Below, one piece after another: positions 15,290 to 23,920 of a stretch of 64,000 nucleotides of DNA. The position numbers were made by a program, and so were the translations under genes. The notes under the pieces were generated by a model. It was given only the letters and a program-made list of their open reading frames with translations, was not told the DNA's origin and did not search any database. Within the stretch, counting starts at the first letter, position 1. Each line of letters opens with the position of its first letter. The stretch comes from Chryseobacterium mulctrae (lineage in GTDB: Bacteria; Bacteroidota; Bacteroidia; Flavobacteriales; Weeksellaceae): assembly GCF_006175945.1 (NCBI RefSeq), contig NZ_VAJL01000001.1:4597001-4661000 (forward strand), written 5' to 3'.

Positions 15290-16006
15290 TTAATCTGCTC
15301 CCGGGAAATGATACGTTTTGTTGTCGTTATCGGTATCGTCGATATTGATATTTAGAGCAAAGTAAACAAAATGTACGTTTTTATTTCCTTTTGCTTCGAA
15401 TTCTCTCTGCCATAAATAACCGCCAAGAATACCGAAGTTTTCATCGATTTGATATCCAAAACCGCCATAAACTCTGTTTCTTGCAAATGAAGGTTTCATG
15501 GGTGTAACGACAAAAACTTCATCGTAAACGTTTGCGAAAACTGTTCCTGGTGCAATTTTTTTAGCATTTAAAGGAACTGAAACATTCAGACGGTAACGGT
15601 AACGCATTCTCTCTGAATTCTTATCGGTTTGAGGCTCATAAAACCATGATTTTTCTGCACGGAATCTGTTTTCAAATTTTACAATTCCTTTTTTGAAATC
15701 AATTACATCCTGCAACCAAACACGGAATTCTTCCTTATTAATTGCGTGATCTTTGTAAGTTGCATATCGTCCTAAACCGATGAATGGTTTGTGATTTTTG
15801 GTAAGATTATATCCTAAACCTCCTTTTATTTCGTAATAATCAGGATAAGTATAGTCTTCAATACCTCTCAACTGTCCTTCAGCATAAAGGAAAAATTTTG
15901 GATGAAACTTATAGGTCAATGTCAAAGCGTTAAAAGAGGAAATATGTTCCTGTGCTTTGAAAATACTTAAACTAAAAAGTAGGCTTATGCTTAAAATAAG
16001 TTTCAT
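15290..16006 (-). CDS. DUF2490 domain outer-membrane-type protein
   Basis: 238 residues from ATG 16006, chosen because it opens a clear signal peptide (MKLILSISLLFSLSIFKAQ); a longer in-frame extension crosses into the TonB receptor gene. The mature part alternates strands of barrel type (YTYPDYYEIKGGLGYNL, FENRFRAEKSWF, RMRYRYRLNVSVPL) and fits DUF2490, a Bacteroidota family predicted to be an outer membrane barrel. It begins 52 bp after the stop of a TonB-dependent receptor in the same orientation, so the pair is probably cotranscribed. Function unknown. Confidence 0.75.
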   Translation of the reverse strand: MKLILSISLLFSLSIFKAQEHISSFNALTLTYKFHPKFFLYAEGQLRGIEDYTYPDYYEIKGGLGYNLTKNHKPFIGLGRYATYKDHAINKEEFRVWLQDVIDFKKGIVKFENRFRAEKSWFYEPQTDKNSERMRYRYRLNVSVPLNAKKIAPGTVFANVYDEVFVVTPMKPSFARNRVYGGFGYQIDENFGILGGYLWQREFEAKGNKNVHFVYFALNINIDDTDNDNKTYHFPGAD

Positions 16007-16058
16007 CCAAAAAAATTTTTGCAAAATTATATCATTTAACGATTGGGTAATATTAAGT

Positions 16059-17870
16059 TTACTTAATATTAATATTGTAAGAAAAACCAATGTGAAACCA
16101 CCTTTGAGGCATCGGTACACCAAAAGTTTCAGTGTATTCTGAATCAGTCACGTTATTGATTAATGCATATACAGAAAAGTCTTTTTTATTAAAGCTTAGC
16201 TTTTCATCCAGCAAATGATAACTGCCTAAATTCATCCTGTCGTTATATCTGTAAACCAATTCGTTGGTGAAGTATTTCAGAAACTTTGTCTGAAGCTTTG
16301 CTACAAACTGATGTTTCAGATTATCTAATGCATAACGTGAGTTTAGGTCGTTTAAATCTTTCAGCTTATTATCGATATAGGTGTAACCCAAAGTATATTT
16401 CATCCAATCAAAAACTTTATGATCGATTTCTACTTCAATCCCTTTTATTTCTTTGTTTCCGATATTTCTTGAGTACCAAACCGGGTCTTGCAGAGAATTT
16501 TTGATCCAATCAATAGAATTATTAGAATCTCTGTAGAAACCGCTGAATTTTGCTAAAATGCCTTTGTTTTGATATTGATATCCAATTTCTGCATAAACAG
16601 CATTTTCAGGTAAAAGATTAGGATTTCCCTGTTCTGTTTTGCTTATATAAAACAAGTCTGTAAAAGTAGGAACTCTGTGAACTTTTGAAATACTTCCAAA
16701 AACTTTATTATTCTGATAGAATGTGTAACCAACGTCTAAACCAGGGTAAAAGAAATTACCGTTAGTAGAATAATTTGCCCAGGAAGCTCCCGGACTGATA
16801 TTTAATTTCTTATCAAAAAAAGAAAAATGATGCTCAAAGAAAACCTGTGTTACGAAACGTTCTCTGTCGCCCAGATTATTACTTGCCAAGAATTCTTTTC
16901 TTAATTCTACACCCAAACCTGTAGTTCCCAAACTTGATTGGTAGCTTGAATTCACTTCTCCGCCCACATTATTTCCGATGTGCATGTTTCTGTAGATTTC
17001 AGGTTTTTCTCTGTTAAACAGATACATATCCTGTCCTCTTCTCCAGTAAACATTAGAATTAAGTTTCAGTTTTCCGAAAGTTTGCTGATGGGCAATACTT
17101 AAAATGGAAGCCTGCAGTTCTTCATATTGCTCAGTTGCTTGTGGCGAAGAATAAAATCCGTTGGCTCCGAATTTCTTTTCAGAAAAACCAGCCTGTAATC
17201 TGATGTCACCATTTTTTATTTTTAATTGATTTTGATAGAATACATTTCTGATTTCAAAATCGGTATTATGTCTGTAACCTTGCGAAGAATTTGAATTAGC
17301 CTGTAAAGAATTTGAAAATTTTTCGTTCCCAAGATTTGCATTAAATCCGAAACCATACGTTTCATAATCACCTGCATTGGCGCTGATTTTTACATTTTTC
17401 CCAACGTGAGTTTTGGTAATAATATTGATGGCTCCTGCGTAAGCATTTTGCCCGAATCTTCTTGCTGATGGTCCTTTTATAACTTCTATTCTTTCAACAT
17501 TATCCAAATCAACAGGAACGTTTAAAGAATTGTGACCCGTTTGTGAGTCATTCATCCTGATTCCATTGATTAGAATTAAAACCTGTTCAAAATTACTTCC
17601 ACGGAAACCAACATCACTCTGCACTCCATTTGCTCCTCTCCTTCTGATGTCCATTCCGGGAATCTGCTGAAGAATTTCATCAATACTTGCAGCCGGAGAA
17701 TTTAGAATTTCGTCCCTTGTAATTACAGAAATATTCTGATTGGCATTTTTATAGGTAGTTGCAATAAATTTCCCCTGAATTTCAACAGAATCGATTTCCG
17801 AAGTTTTTACCTGTGCATCGAGTGCACAAAACGTAGCAAGAAAAAATACAGTTCCGAACTTCTTGTTCAT
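16059..17870 (-). CDS. TonB-dependent receptor (BtuB/CirA-like)
   Basis: 603 residues from ATG 17870, which opens a signal peptide (MNKKFGTVFFLATFCALDA). A short TonB-box-like stretch is followed by the plug domain (~35-140) with NQNISVITRDEI, IDEILQQIPGMDIRRRG, GFRGSNFEQVLILINGIRM and ERIEVIKGPSARRFGQNA, then a 22-strand barrel ending WFHIGFSYNINIK. There is no N-terminal carboxypeptidase-like domain, so it is of the classical BtuB/FepA kind and not SusC-like. It imports a scarce nutrient such as a siderophore, haem or vitamin across the outer membrane with TonB-ExbBD energy; the substrate is not evident. A terminator-like hairpin sits in its leader. Confidence 0.9.
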   Translation of the reverse strand: MNKKFGTVFFLATFCALDAQVKTSEIDSVEIQGKFIATTYKNANQNISVITRDEILNSPAASIDEILQQIPGMDIRRRGANGVQSDVGFRGSNFEQVLILINGIRMNDSQTGHNSLNVPVDLDNVERIEVIKGPSARRFGQNAYAGAINIITKTHVGKNVKISANAGDYETYGFGFNANLGNEKFSNSLQANSNSSQGYRHNTDFEIRNVFYQNQLKIKNGDIRLQAGFSEKKFGANGFYSSPQATEQYEELQASILSIAHQQTFGKLKLNSNVYWRRGQDMYLFNREKPEIYRNMHIGNNVGGEVNSSYQSSLGTTGLGVELRKEFLASNNLGDRERFVTQVFFEHHFSFFDKKLNISPGASWANYSTNGNFFYPGLDVGYTFYQNNKVFGSISKVHRVPTFTDLFYISKTEQGNPNLLPENAVYAEIGYQYQNKGILAKFSGFYRDSNNSIDWIKNSLQDPVWYSRNIGNKEIKGIEVEIDHKVFDWMKYTLGYTYIDNKLKDLNDLNSRYALDNLKHQFVAKLQTKFLKYFTNELVYRYNDRMNLGSYHLLDEKLSFNKKDFSVYALINNVTDSEYTETFGVPMPQRWFHIGFSYNINIK

Positions 17871-17944
17871 AATACTTGTTGATTTATTTTTGAAGTTCTC
17901 AAAATTAAGAGTCTTTAACAAAACCAAAAAATGATAGATATCAT

Positions 17945-17972
17945 AAAAAAAGATGCATGTAAATGCATCTTT
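17945..17972 (-). terminator. Terminator-like hairpin in the TonB receptor leader
   Basis: Read on the minus strand: a 10 bp stem aaagatgcat / atgcatcttt with loop TTAC, then seven U. It lies about 75 bp before the receptor start codon, where a terminator would cut off the gene. This suggests attenuation, or the 3' end of a ~100 nt small RNA. Confidence 0.6.
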
Positions 17973-18242
17973 CATGGGCTTAGAAACCTTTTTTATCTTT
18001 TTTTCATTAAATGTGTAATAAAATGTCTGAAAAGTGCTCTCATTTTTTTTACTATTTGGTTGGTGCAATTTTACAAGAAAAATATTTACAAAACAAGAGA
18101 TATTGTTAAAAAAATAAAAGGTTTTTATGTTAATTTATTATATAAAATATTATAGATTGATTTATAGTGATTTAAAATATTCTTATTCAAATTAATAAAA
18201 ATTGAAGAATTAATTCTTTTAAGAAAATCCGGCAAAAATTCG

Positions 18243-18250
18243 TATTTTTG
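18243..18250 (+). promoter_or_regulatory. -7 promoter box (TATTTTTG) of uvrA
   Basis: Exact TAnnTTTG, 17 bp before the uvrA ATG. No LexA-like SOS box was seen nearby. Confidence 0.6.
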
Positions 18251-18267
18251 TTAGTCTTAATTTTACT

Positions 18268-21054
18268 ATGGCTTCAACAACAGAAATAAATATTAAAAAA
18301 CAGGTTTTCGTTAAAAATGCACATCTTAACAACCTGAAACACATTGATGTTTTAATCCCGAAAAATAAACTGATTGTCATTACTGGGGTTTCCGGAAGCG
18401 GAAAATCTTCATTGGCTTTTGATACAATTTATGCTGAAGGACAGAGGCGATATGTAGAAAGCCTGAGTTCTTATGCACGTCAGTTTTTAGGTAAATTAGA
18501 AAAACCAAAAGTTGATGACATCAAAGGTTTGGCTCCTTCAATTGCTATTCAGCAGAAAGTAATTTCTTCAAATCCAAGATCTACTGTGGGAACTTCTACA
18601 GAAATTTATGATTATATGAAGCTTCTTTTTGCGAGAATCGGTAAAACTTTTTCTCCGGTTTCAGGTGAAGAAGTGAAAAAAGATTCGGTAACCGATGTGA
18701 TAGATTTTATTAAGAATTCAGAAAATAATGTTCCGTTTTTACTGACAGCGCCGTTAAATTTTGATGTTGAAAGCTTTACAGATACTTTAAATGTTTTAAA
18801 ACTGGCCGGTTTCACAAGGTTAGAAGTCAACGGAAATCTTGCCGGAATTGAAGATCTGGAAAGTTTTGGTTTCACTCCCGAAAAAGGTATGGAAATCAAT
18901 TTAGTGATCGACCGTTTTTCATATGAAGAAGATGAAAGTTTCCTTCAGCGATTGGCAGATTCTATTCAGATGGCTTTTTATGAAGGTCACGGCTATTGTT
19001 CTTTAAAAAATACAGAAACCGGAACTGTAAAAAACTTTTCAAATAAATTTGAGCTCGACGGAATAGAATTTCTTGAGCCTAATGTTCATTTTTTTAGTTT
19101 TAATAATCCTTTTGGAGCTTGCCCAACTTGTGAAGGTTATGGAAAAGTAATCGGAATTGATGAAGATCTTGTTATTCCAAACAAAGCTTTATCGATTTTT
19201 GAAGATGCTGTTGCTTCCTGGAAAGGGGAAACAATGAGCGAATGGAAAAAAGATTTTATTAAAAAAGCGAAAGACTTCCCTATTCATAAGCCTTATCATC
19301 AATTAACTAAAGAGCAGAAAAATTATCTTTGGAAAGGTGATGGTAAAAGCACTTTCCCTTCTTTGAATAATTTCTTCAAAATGCTTGAAGAAAATTTATA
19401 TAAAATCCAGTATCGTGTTATGTTATCGCGTTACCGTGGTAAAACGCTTTGTCCGACTTGTGAAGGTTTACGTTTGCGTGAAGAAACAAGCTGGGTGAAA
19501 ATCGATGGAAACAATATTCAGTCGATGATTGAGCTTCCTTTGGATGAACTTTTACCATTGATCCAATCTTTAAATCTTTCAGAACATGATAAGGAAGTTG
19601 CTAAAAGATTATTGTACGAAATCACAACCCGTTTAGAATTTTTACTGAAAGTTGGTTTAGGTTATTTAACAATCAACAGAACTTCAAATACGCTTTCTGG
19701 TGGTGAAAGTCAGAGAATTAACCTTGCTACAAGTTTGGGAAGTTCTTTGGTTGGATCTATTTATATTTTAGATGAACCTTCGATTGGTTTACATTCCAGA
19801 GACACCGAAAATTTAATTGAAGTTTTAAAAAATCTTCGTGATATTGGAAATACGGTAATCGTTGTGGAGCATGATGAAGATGTGATGAAAGCGGCAGATT
19901 ATATTATTGATATTGGCCCTGAAGCTGGATATTTAGGTGGTGAGTTGGTTTTTGCAGGCGATTATAAGGAATTGAAAGATGCCGATACACTGACTTCAAA
20001 ATATCTTACAGGAAGACTTGAAATAAAAGTTCCTGAAAAGCGAAGAAAAGCAAAAGAATTTATTCATATTAAAGGAGCAAGATCCAATAATCTGAAAAAC
20101 ATTGATGTAGATATTCCTTTGGAAAGTTTAGTAGTTATTTCGGGAGTTTCGGGAAGTGGAAAGTCTACTTTGATGAAAGAAATTCTGACGAACGACATTC
20201 AGATTCAATTGGGAATGGGCGGAAAAAAAGGCGATTACGATTCTGTAGAATTTCCAAAAAAACTGATTAAGCATATTGAATTGATTGATCAAAACCCTAT
20301 CGGAAAATCATCGCGTTCAAATCCTGTAACCTATCTGAAAGCGTATGATGATATTCGTGATCTGTTTTCTAAGCAGAAAAGTGCTAAAATGATGGGGTAC
20401 AAGCCAAAACATTTTTCATTCAACGTTGATGGCGGAAGATGTGATGAATGTAAAGGTGAAGGCGTAATCAGTGTTTCGATGCAGTTTATGGCAGATATCG
20501 AGCTTGAATGTGAAGCATGTAAAGGAACCCGTTTTAAAAATGAAGTTCTGGAAGTAAAATTTGACGAAAAAAACATTTCGGATATTCTTCACATGACGGT
20601 GGATGAAGCATTAGAATTTTTCAGAGAAAATAAAGAAGATAAAATCGTTACAAAACTGACTCCGCTTCAGGATGTTGGTTTGGGATATTTACAGCTCGGA
20701 CAGAGCTCTTCTACCCTTTCAGGTGGTGAAGCGCAACGTGTGAAATTGGCTTCGTTTCTAGTAAAAGGCGTTACAACCGATAAAACGTTATTTGTTTTTG
20801 ATGAACCTTCTACCGGATTACATTTCCATGATATTCAAAAATTATTAAAATCTTTACAGGCTTTGATTGATCTCGGCCATTCTGTGATTGTTATTGAGCA
20901 TCAACCGGATATTATGAAATGCGCTGATCATATCATCGATATTGGTCCTGAAGCCGGAAAATACGGTGGAGAAGTTGTTTTTGCAGGAACTCCGGAAGAT
21001 CTGGCAAAGAATAAGAAATCGCATACGGCGAAGTATATTGCTGAGAAATTGTAA
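18268..21054 (+). CDS. uvrA: UvrABC excinuclease subunit A
   Basis: 928 residues, close to the usual ~940. Two ABC ATPase modules: Walker [10 protein letters not shown] (near 41) and GVSGSGKST (near 625), signatures LSGGESQR (near 475) and LSGGEAQR (near 820), Walker B ILDEPS and VFDEPS. Zinc-type CxxC pairs are CPTCEG (two, near 284 and 402) and CDECKG/CEACKG (near 718 and 741). UvrA dimers scan DNA for bulky lesions and load UvrB in nucleotide excision repair. The UvrB-binding and insertion domains are present by length. Own promoter box upstream; a lipoprotein gene follows 7 bp after the stop. It could be one of several UvrA paralogues in the genome. Confidence 0.95.
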   Translation: MASTTEINIKKQVFVKNAHLNNLKHIDVLIPKNKLIVITGVSGSGKSSLAFDTIYAEGQRRYVESLSSYARQFLGKLEKPKVDDIKGLAPSIAIQQKVISSNPRSTVGTSTEIYDYMKLLFARIGKTFSPVSGEEVKKDSVTDVIDFIKNSENNVPFLLTAPLNFDVESFTDTLNVLKLAGFTRLEVNGNLAGIEDLESFGFTPEKGMEINLVIDRFSYEEDESFLQRLADSIQMAFYEGHGYCSLKNTETGTVKNFSNKFELDGIEFLEPNVHFFSFNNPFGACPTCEGYGKVIGIDEDLVIPNKALSIFEDAVASWKGETMSEWKKDFIKKAKDFPIHKPYHQLTKEQKNYLWKGDGKSTFPSLNNFFKMLEENLYKIQYRVMLSRYRGKTLCPTCEGLRLREETSWVKIDGNNIQSMIELPLDELLPLIQSLNLSEHDKEVAKRLLYEITTRLEFLLKVGLGYLTINRTSNTLSGGESQRINLATSLGSSLVGSIYILDEPSIGLHSRDTENLIEVLKNLRDIGNTVIVVEHDEDVMKAADYIIDIGPEAGYLGGELVFAGDYKELKDADTLTSKYLTGRLEIKVPEKRRKAKEFIHIKGARSNNLKNIDVDIPLESLVVISGVSGSGKSTLMKEILTNDIQIQLGMGGKKGDYDSVEFPKKLIKHIELIDQNPIGKSSRSNPVTYLKAYDDIRDLFSKQKSAKMMGYKPKHFSFNVDGGRCDECKGEGVISVSMQFMADIELECEACKGTRFKNEVLEVKFDEKNISDILHMTVDEALEFFRENKEDKIVTKLTPLQDVGLGYLQLGQSSSTLSGGEAQRVKLASFLVKGVTTDKTLFVFDEPSTGLHFHDIQKLLKSLQALIDLGHSVIVIEHQPDIMKCADHIIDIGPEAGKYGGEVVFAGTPEDLAKNKKSHTAKYIAEKL

Positions 21055-21061
21055 TAATATC

Positions 21062-21621
21062 ATGAAATTTCTCTTTTCAACATTAATAATTTTATTCATC
21101 AGTTCTTGTAAAAAGGATGATTCAAAACATATTGAAAAGAGAGATTTTATTGTTTCTAAATTTAACGATGATATTGAAAAACATTTTCAGGAAGCGAAAC
21201 TGAAAAATCCTGATTTAGCTATAATTAAAGAAATTAAATTTTACGATTATCCAAAAGGAGCTGTAAATTTTATCTTTTTGAAAGATAACTCAGTTTATTA
21301 TTATAATGAACAGCTTTTCAGTTTAATATGCGGAACTGGATTAGAAAATTTAAAACCGGCAAAAAGAGTTTTATCTTCAACAGTTTGAAAATTATAAAAT
21401 ACAGTGAAATTTACAATCTTTTAAAAGCGAAAGCTGCAGTAGAAAAAATGAAAGATGGTCGACAAAATTTGCGACATTTATCTTTTGCTTTTGAAAATGA
21501 TACCATTAAAAATTATAATATCTCCAAGCTTTTACAAGATGTTGATAGCTTATGTTATCATTCCTATACAGTAAGAAAAATTGCCCCTTTTGAAATAAGT
21601 GCTTTAAGTAAAGCAAAATAA
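21062..21621 (+). pseudogene. Small lipoprotein gene interrupted by a frameshift
   Basis: The first part (ATG 21062 to stop at 21388) encodes a lipoprotein start, MKFLFSTLIILFISSC with lipobox Cys16, and 108 residues. The continuation (about 21373-21621) is in the -1 frame and codes for a further ~80 residues (IIKYSEIYNLLKAKAAVEK...). Adding one T to the four-T run at 21369-21372 joins both parts into one protein of about 186 residues, reading AKRVFIFNSLKII across the junction. So a single-base deletion, real or a sequencing error, splits the gene. No family is recognised. It starts 7 bp after uvrA. Confidence 0.6.
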
Positions 21622-21628
21622 TTCCTGA

Positions 21629-21653
21629 CTTATCCACAAAAAATTGTGGATAA
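21629..21653. promoter_or_regulatory. Inverted pair of consensus DnaA boxes
   Basis: TTATCCACA at 21630-21638 and its reverse complement TGTGGATAA at 21645-21653, both perfect matches to the strong DnaA box, 6 bp apart. About 130 bp of A/T-rich DNA follows. There is no T-run after the hairpin, so it does not look like a terminator. Confidence 0.55.
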
Positions 21654-21787
21654 CTTGTGAATTTTAACATTAAATTTATATTTCGTATTAAAAATATTCC
21701 TACATTTACTATGTAATAAAAATGACATGAATCTTTTTCTTGCCTTTTTCGACTTCGAAATCGCAATTAAATTTGAAATAAAAATTT

Positions 21788-21816
21788 AAGCACAGCATCG
21801 TCGGCTGTGCTTTTTT
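21788..21816 (+). terminator. Intrinsic terminator
   Basis: Stem aagcacagc / gctgtgctt, 7 nt loop, then six T. Good rightward terminator downstream of the frameshifted lipoprotein gene. Confidence 0.8.
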
Positions 21817-21855
21817 GTTGTTGTCTAATTAAAAAATGAGATGTATTTATCTACT

Positions 21856-21885
21856 GAATCCGCTTCTAAAGAGCGGATTCTTTTA
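21856..21885 (+). terminator. Second hairpin, rightward terminator
   Basis: Stem gaatccgct / agcggattc, 7 nt loop, then TTTTA; it overlaps the stop codon of the leftward gene 21883-22341. Probably a back-up terminator that insulates the convergent genes. Confidence 0.6.
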
Positions 21886-22341
21886 GTCTTTAGATTTTAC
21901 AAAAGCTTTCTCCTTAGAAATCCAGATTCCATTGATGACGTTTTGATCACGATAAATCCATACATTGATATATTTCAAATCTTTAGATTTTTCAAAATCG
22001 GCATCGAAAACAATTAATTCTATTGGATCACTATTTTTCGTGTAATCTTTTATATAAGCTGAATTAAACTTGATGTAATTGATTTTTCCTGATTGATTTA
22101 CTTCTTCGCACTTCTTTTCATAATCACCAAAAAGTTTTCGCTCTAACCTTTTGTCTAAAATAAAATTTATGAACTGAGAATAATCTTTATTTTCACATTT
22201 TTTGTAATATTCTTTGATGAAATTTTCACTCACATTTATTCTTTCAGTACTGATTTTAGAACTGCTGATTTTTGTGTAATTTTTTTGTGATAATGCAAAC
22301 AACGAACTTGTTATCGCAAGTAGAGTTATAATTTTTTTCAT
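21883..22341 (-). CDS. Exported hypothetical protein
   Basis: 152 residues from ATG 22341, which opens a signal peptide (MKKIITLLAITSSLFALSQ). The mature part is charged and mixed alpha/beta, with a pattern like NTF2/DUF3887-type small exported domains (FIKEYYKKCENKDYSQFINFILDKR... WIYRDQNVINGIWI), but I cannot assign a family. Isolated gene; upstream is the terminator of the EndoV operon. Confidence 0.6.
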   Translation of the reverse strand: MKKIITLLAITSSLFALSQKNYTKISSSKISTERINVSENFIKEYYKKCENKDYSQFINFILDKRLERKLFGDYEKKCEEVNQSGKINYIKFNSAYIKDYTKNSDPIELIVFDADFEKSKDLKYINVWIYRDQNVINGIWISKEKAFVKSKD

Positions 22342-22402
22342 GTCTATGTGTTTAAAGACAATCAAATGTAGAGATTTAAATCAGTAAATCAAAAATGATT
22401 GA

Positions 22403-22436
22403 TAAAATAAAAACCGACAGGCAATGCTTATCGGTT
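22403..22436 (-). terminator. Terminator of the M28/GNAT/VOC/EndoV operon
   Basis: Read leftward: aaccgataagc, loop att, gcctgtcggtt, then TTTATTTT. One mismatch and one G-U pair in an 11 bp stem. Confidence 0.7.
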
Positions 22437-22556
22437 CTTGAAAAATGAAAAATTAATATGGATATGAACTATTTGATGTTTTTAGAATCATTTTTAATTC
22501 TGAAGCAAATTTATATTTATTTAGACTAAATATAAATAATATTCAACTGACTTTTG

Positions 22557-23081
22557 TCAGTTTCTCACATTTAGTTCATCTTTCTCTCTTGTTAGTTGGT
22601 CAAGCTTTTTCAATAATGTCGGCATTCTATATAGGCCGTGCATATTTTCTACATTGGTTTTAGCTTCTTCAACATCGAATCCAATCGCAGTAAGGAATAA
22701 AGGTGTTTTACTTTCACCTCGAAAAACCGTTTTTCTCAGATCGTCTTCACTTGCAAATCCATTTTTAGCAATACCGATTACAGGATATTTCTTGTTTAAA
22801 GATTCGTAAAGATAACCACCTAATCCTATTTTTCCTGAATTATCTAATGTGACATAACCGTCAACAATAATAAGATCGCCTTCTTTTAAATCGATTTTTG
22901 TTAGCAAACTCAAAATACAGGGCAATTCTCTTTTGTAAAAAGCTCCACTTTCATAATCAGAACTGATTTCTGTATTTTCTGAATAGATAAAGCTTTCCAT
23001 TTCAGAACTCAAGTTTTCAAAGGCAATGCAGACTGTTTTTGCAAAGTCTTCGTAATAAAAAGTATCGAATGCGTAAATCAT
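22557..23081 (-). CDS. Divergent endonuclease V family protein
   Basis: 174 residues, shorter than typical Nfi (~220). Family pattern is visible: D6 in AFDTFYYED (Nfi DVSY position), E52 in FYKRELPCIL, D74 in IIVDGYV, then IGLGGYLYESLNKKYPVIGIAKNGF as in the GLAxHLG...IGVAK core, and TPLFLTAIGF. The histidine of the usual DGxGxxHP motif is absent (DGYVTLDNSG). Endonuclease V nicks DNA or RNA near inosine. The three acidic ligands remain, so activity is possible but may be altered. It starts 3 bp after the VOC gene in a four-gene operon. Confidence 0.7.
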   Translation of the reverse strand: MIYAFDTFYYEDFAKTVCIAFENLSSEMESFIYSENTEISSDYESGAFYKRELPCILSLLTKIDLKEGDLIIVDGYVTLDNSGKIGLGGYLYESLNKKYPVIGIAKNGFASEDDLRKTVFRGESKTPLFLTAIGFDVEEAKTNVENMHGLYRMPTLLKKLDQLTREKDELNVRN

Positions 23082-23084
23082 CTT

Positions 23085-23453
23085 TTAAGAAATAAAAAAT
23101 TCTCCGAAATGCCACAAAACTCCTGCCGGATCAAGAAGAAAACACTCTTTTCCCCAAACTTCAGTCTTTGTGGGAACTAATCGGATTGTATTATATTTTT
23201 CTTTTAAATTTAAAGACACAAGCTCTTCCCAATAGAGATCTACATTTTCTATTTCAAGGAAAATCATGGTGTTTTCAATCCATTCTTTGGCATAATAATC
23301 TTGCAAATAAAAGGCAAAATCCCCTTTTTTAAACACTGAAAATTTGGGATCGATCTCAACTTCTTCAAACCCTAAATCCCTGTAAAATGCTCTGCTTTCG
23401 GCAAAGTCTTTTGAACCGATAAAAGGTCTTATCGATTTTATTTTTTGATTCAT
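23085..23453 (-). CDS. VOC (glyoxalase/bleomycin-resistance) family protein
   Basis: 122 residues with the paired beta-alpha-beta-beta-beta modules of the VOC superfamily: IRPFIGSKDFAESRAFYRDLGFEE at the start and WGKECFLLDPAGVLWHFGEF at the end. Such proteins bind metal or aromatic ligands, and the specific activity cannot be read. It overlaps the GNAT gene by 4 bp (23450-23453) and is 3 bp from the EndoV-like gene. Confidence 0.8.
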   Translation of the reverse strand: MNQKIKSIRPFIGSKDFAESRAFYRDLGFEEVEIDPKFSVFKKGDFAFYLQDYYAKEWIENTMIFLEIENVDLYWEELVSLNLKEKYNTIRLVPTKTEVWGKECFLLDPAGVLWHFGEFFIS

Positions 23454-23896
23454 ATTGTTTTGTTGTTTGTCCAGTTCTCAAAAGTCATTTCAAACTTAAT
23501 TTCATTTTTACCGTGAATTCCTATTTCGTTCCAGCCAGATTTTCGGTAAAAAAGTTCTGCTCGTGTATTTGGAGAAGTTCCAAGCCAGACGTTATCTTTT
23601 GTTTTAGCAAAGTACCAATCCAGCATAATATCGTGCAGTTTCTTGCCAATTCCTTTCTTTTCAAAATCGGGATCAACAAACAGTGCCCAAATATTATTAT
23701 CTTTTAAATCTACAATCGAAAAACCTGTAATTTTTCCGTCGATTTCGCAAACCCAGCCTTTTCCTCTTTCTTTAATAAACTCTTCACAGTCTTTATCAGT
23801 CACAAGATCAGGATTTGACAAAGTATTTTCCTTAACAGAATTTCTTACCACCTGAATTTGAGGTATATCTTCTACTCTAGCTTCACGAATAATCAT
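23450..23896 (-). CDS. GNAT family N-acetyltransferase
   Basis: 148 residues with the GNAT fold: REARVEDIPQIQVVRNSV at the N-terminus, beta strands GWVCEIDGKITGFSIVDL, motif A for acetyl-CoA LFVDPDFEKKGIGKKLHD (Q/RxxGxG/A as KKGIGK), and the C-terminal AELFYRKSGWNEIG. Transfers an acetyl group to an unknown amine substrate in the cytoplasm. Second gene of the operon beginning with the M28 peptidase, 24 bp after it. Confidence 0.88.
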   Translation of the reverse strand: MIIREARVEDIPQIQVVRNSVKENTLSNPDLVTDKDCEEFIKERGKGWVCEIDGKITGFSIVDLKDNNIWALFVDPDFEKKGIGKKLHDIMLDWYFAKTKDNVWLGTSPNTRAELFYRKSGWNEIGIHGKNEIKFEMTFENWTNNKTI

Positions 23897-23920
23897 ATTT
23901 GAATTTTAAAAAACGAAATA

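Larger units (their letters stand above)
17871..18267. other. Divergent intergenic region between TonB receptor and uvrA
   Basis: 397 bp without a gene. On the minus strand it holds a possible receptor promoter near 18060-18090 (TTTTG then TAAAATTG, 15 bp apart), a leader of about 180 nt and the hairpin at 17945-17972. On the plus strand it holds the uvrA -7 box. I recognise no known riboswitch class in the leader. Confidence 0.5.

Noticed and set aside
16059..18068. Longer TonB receptor start at 18068
   Set aside because: The extra 66 residues lack a signal peptide at their start, and the region contains the leader hairpin; the signal peptide begins at ATG 17870.
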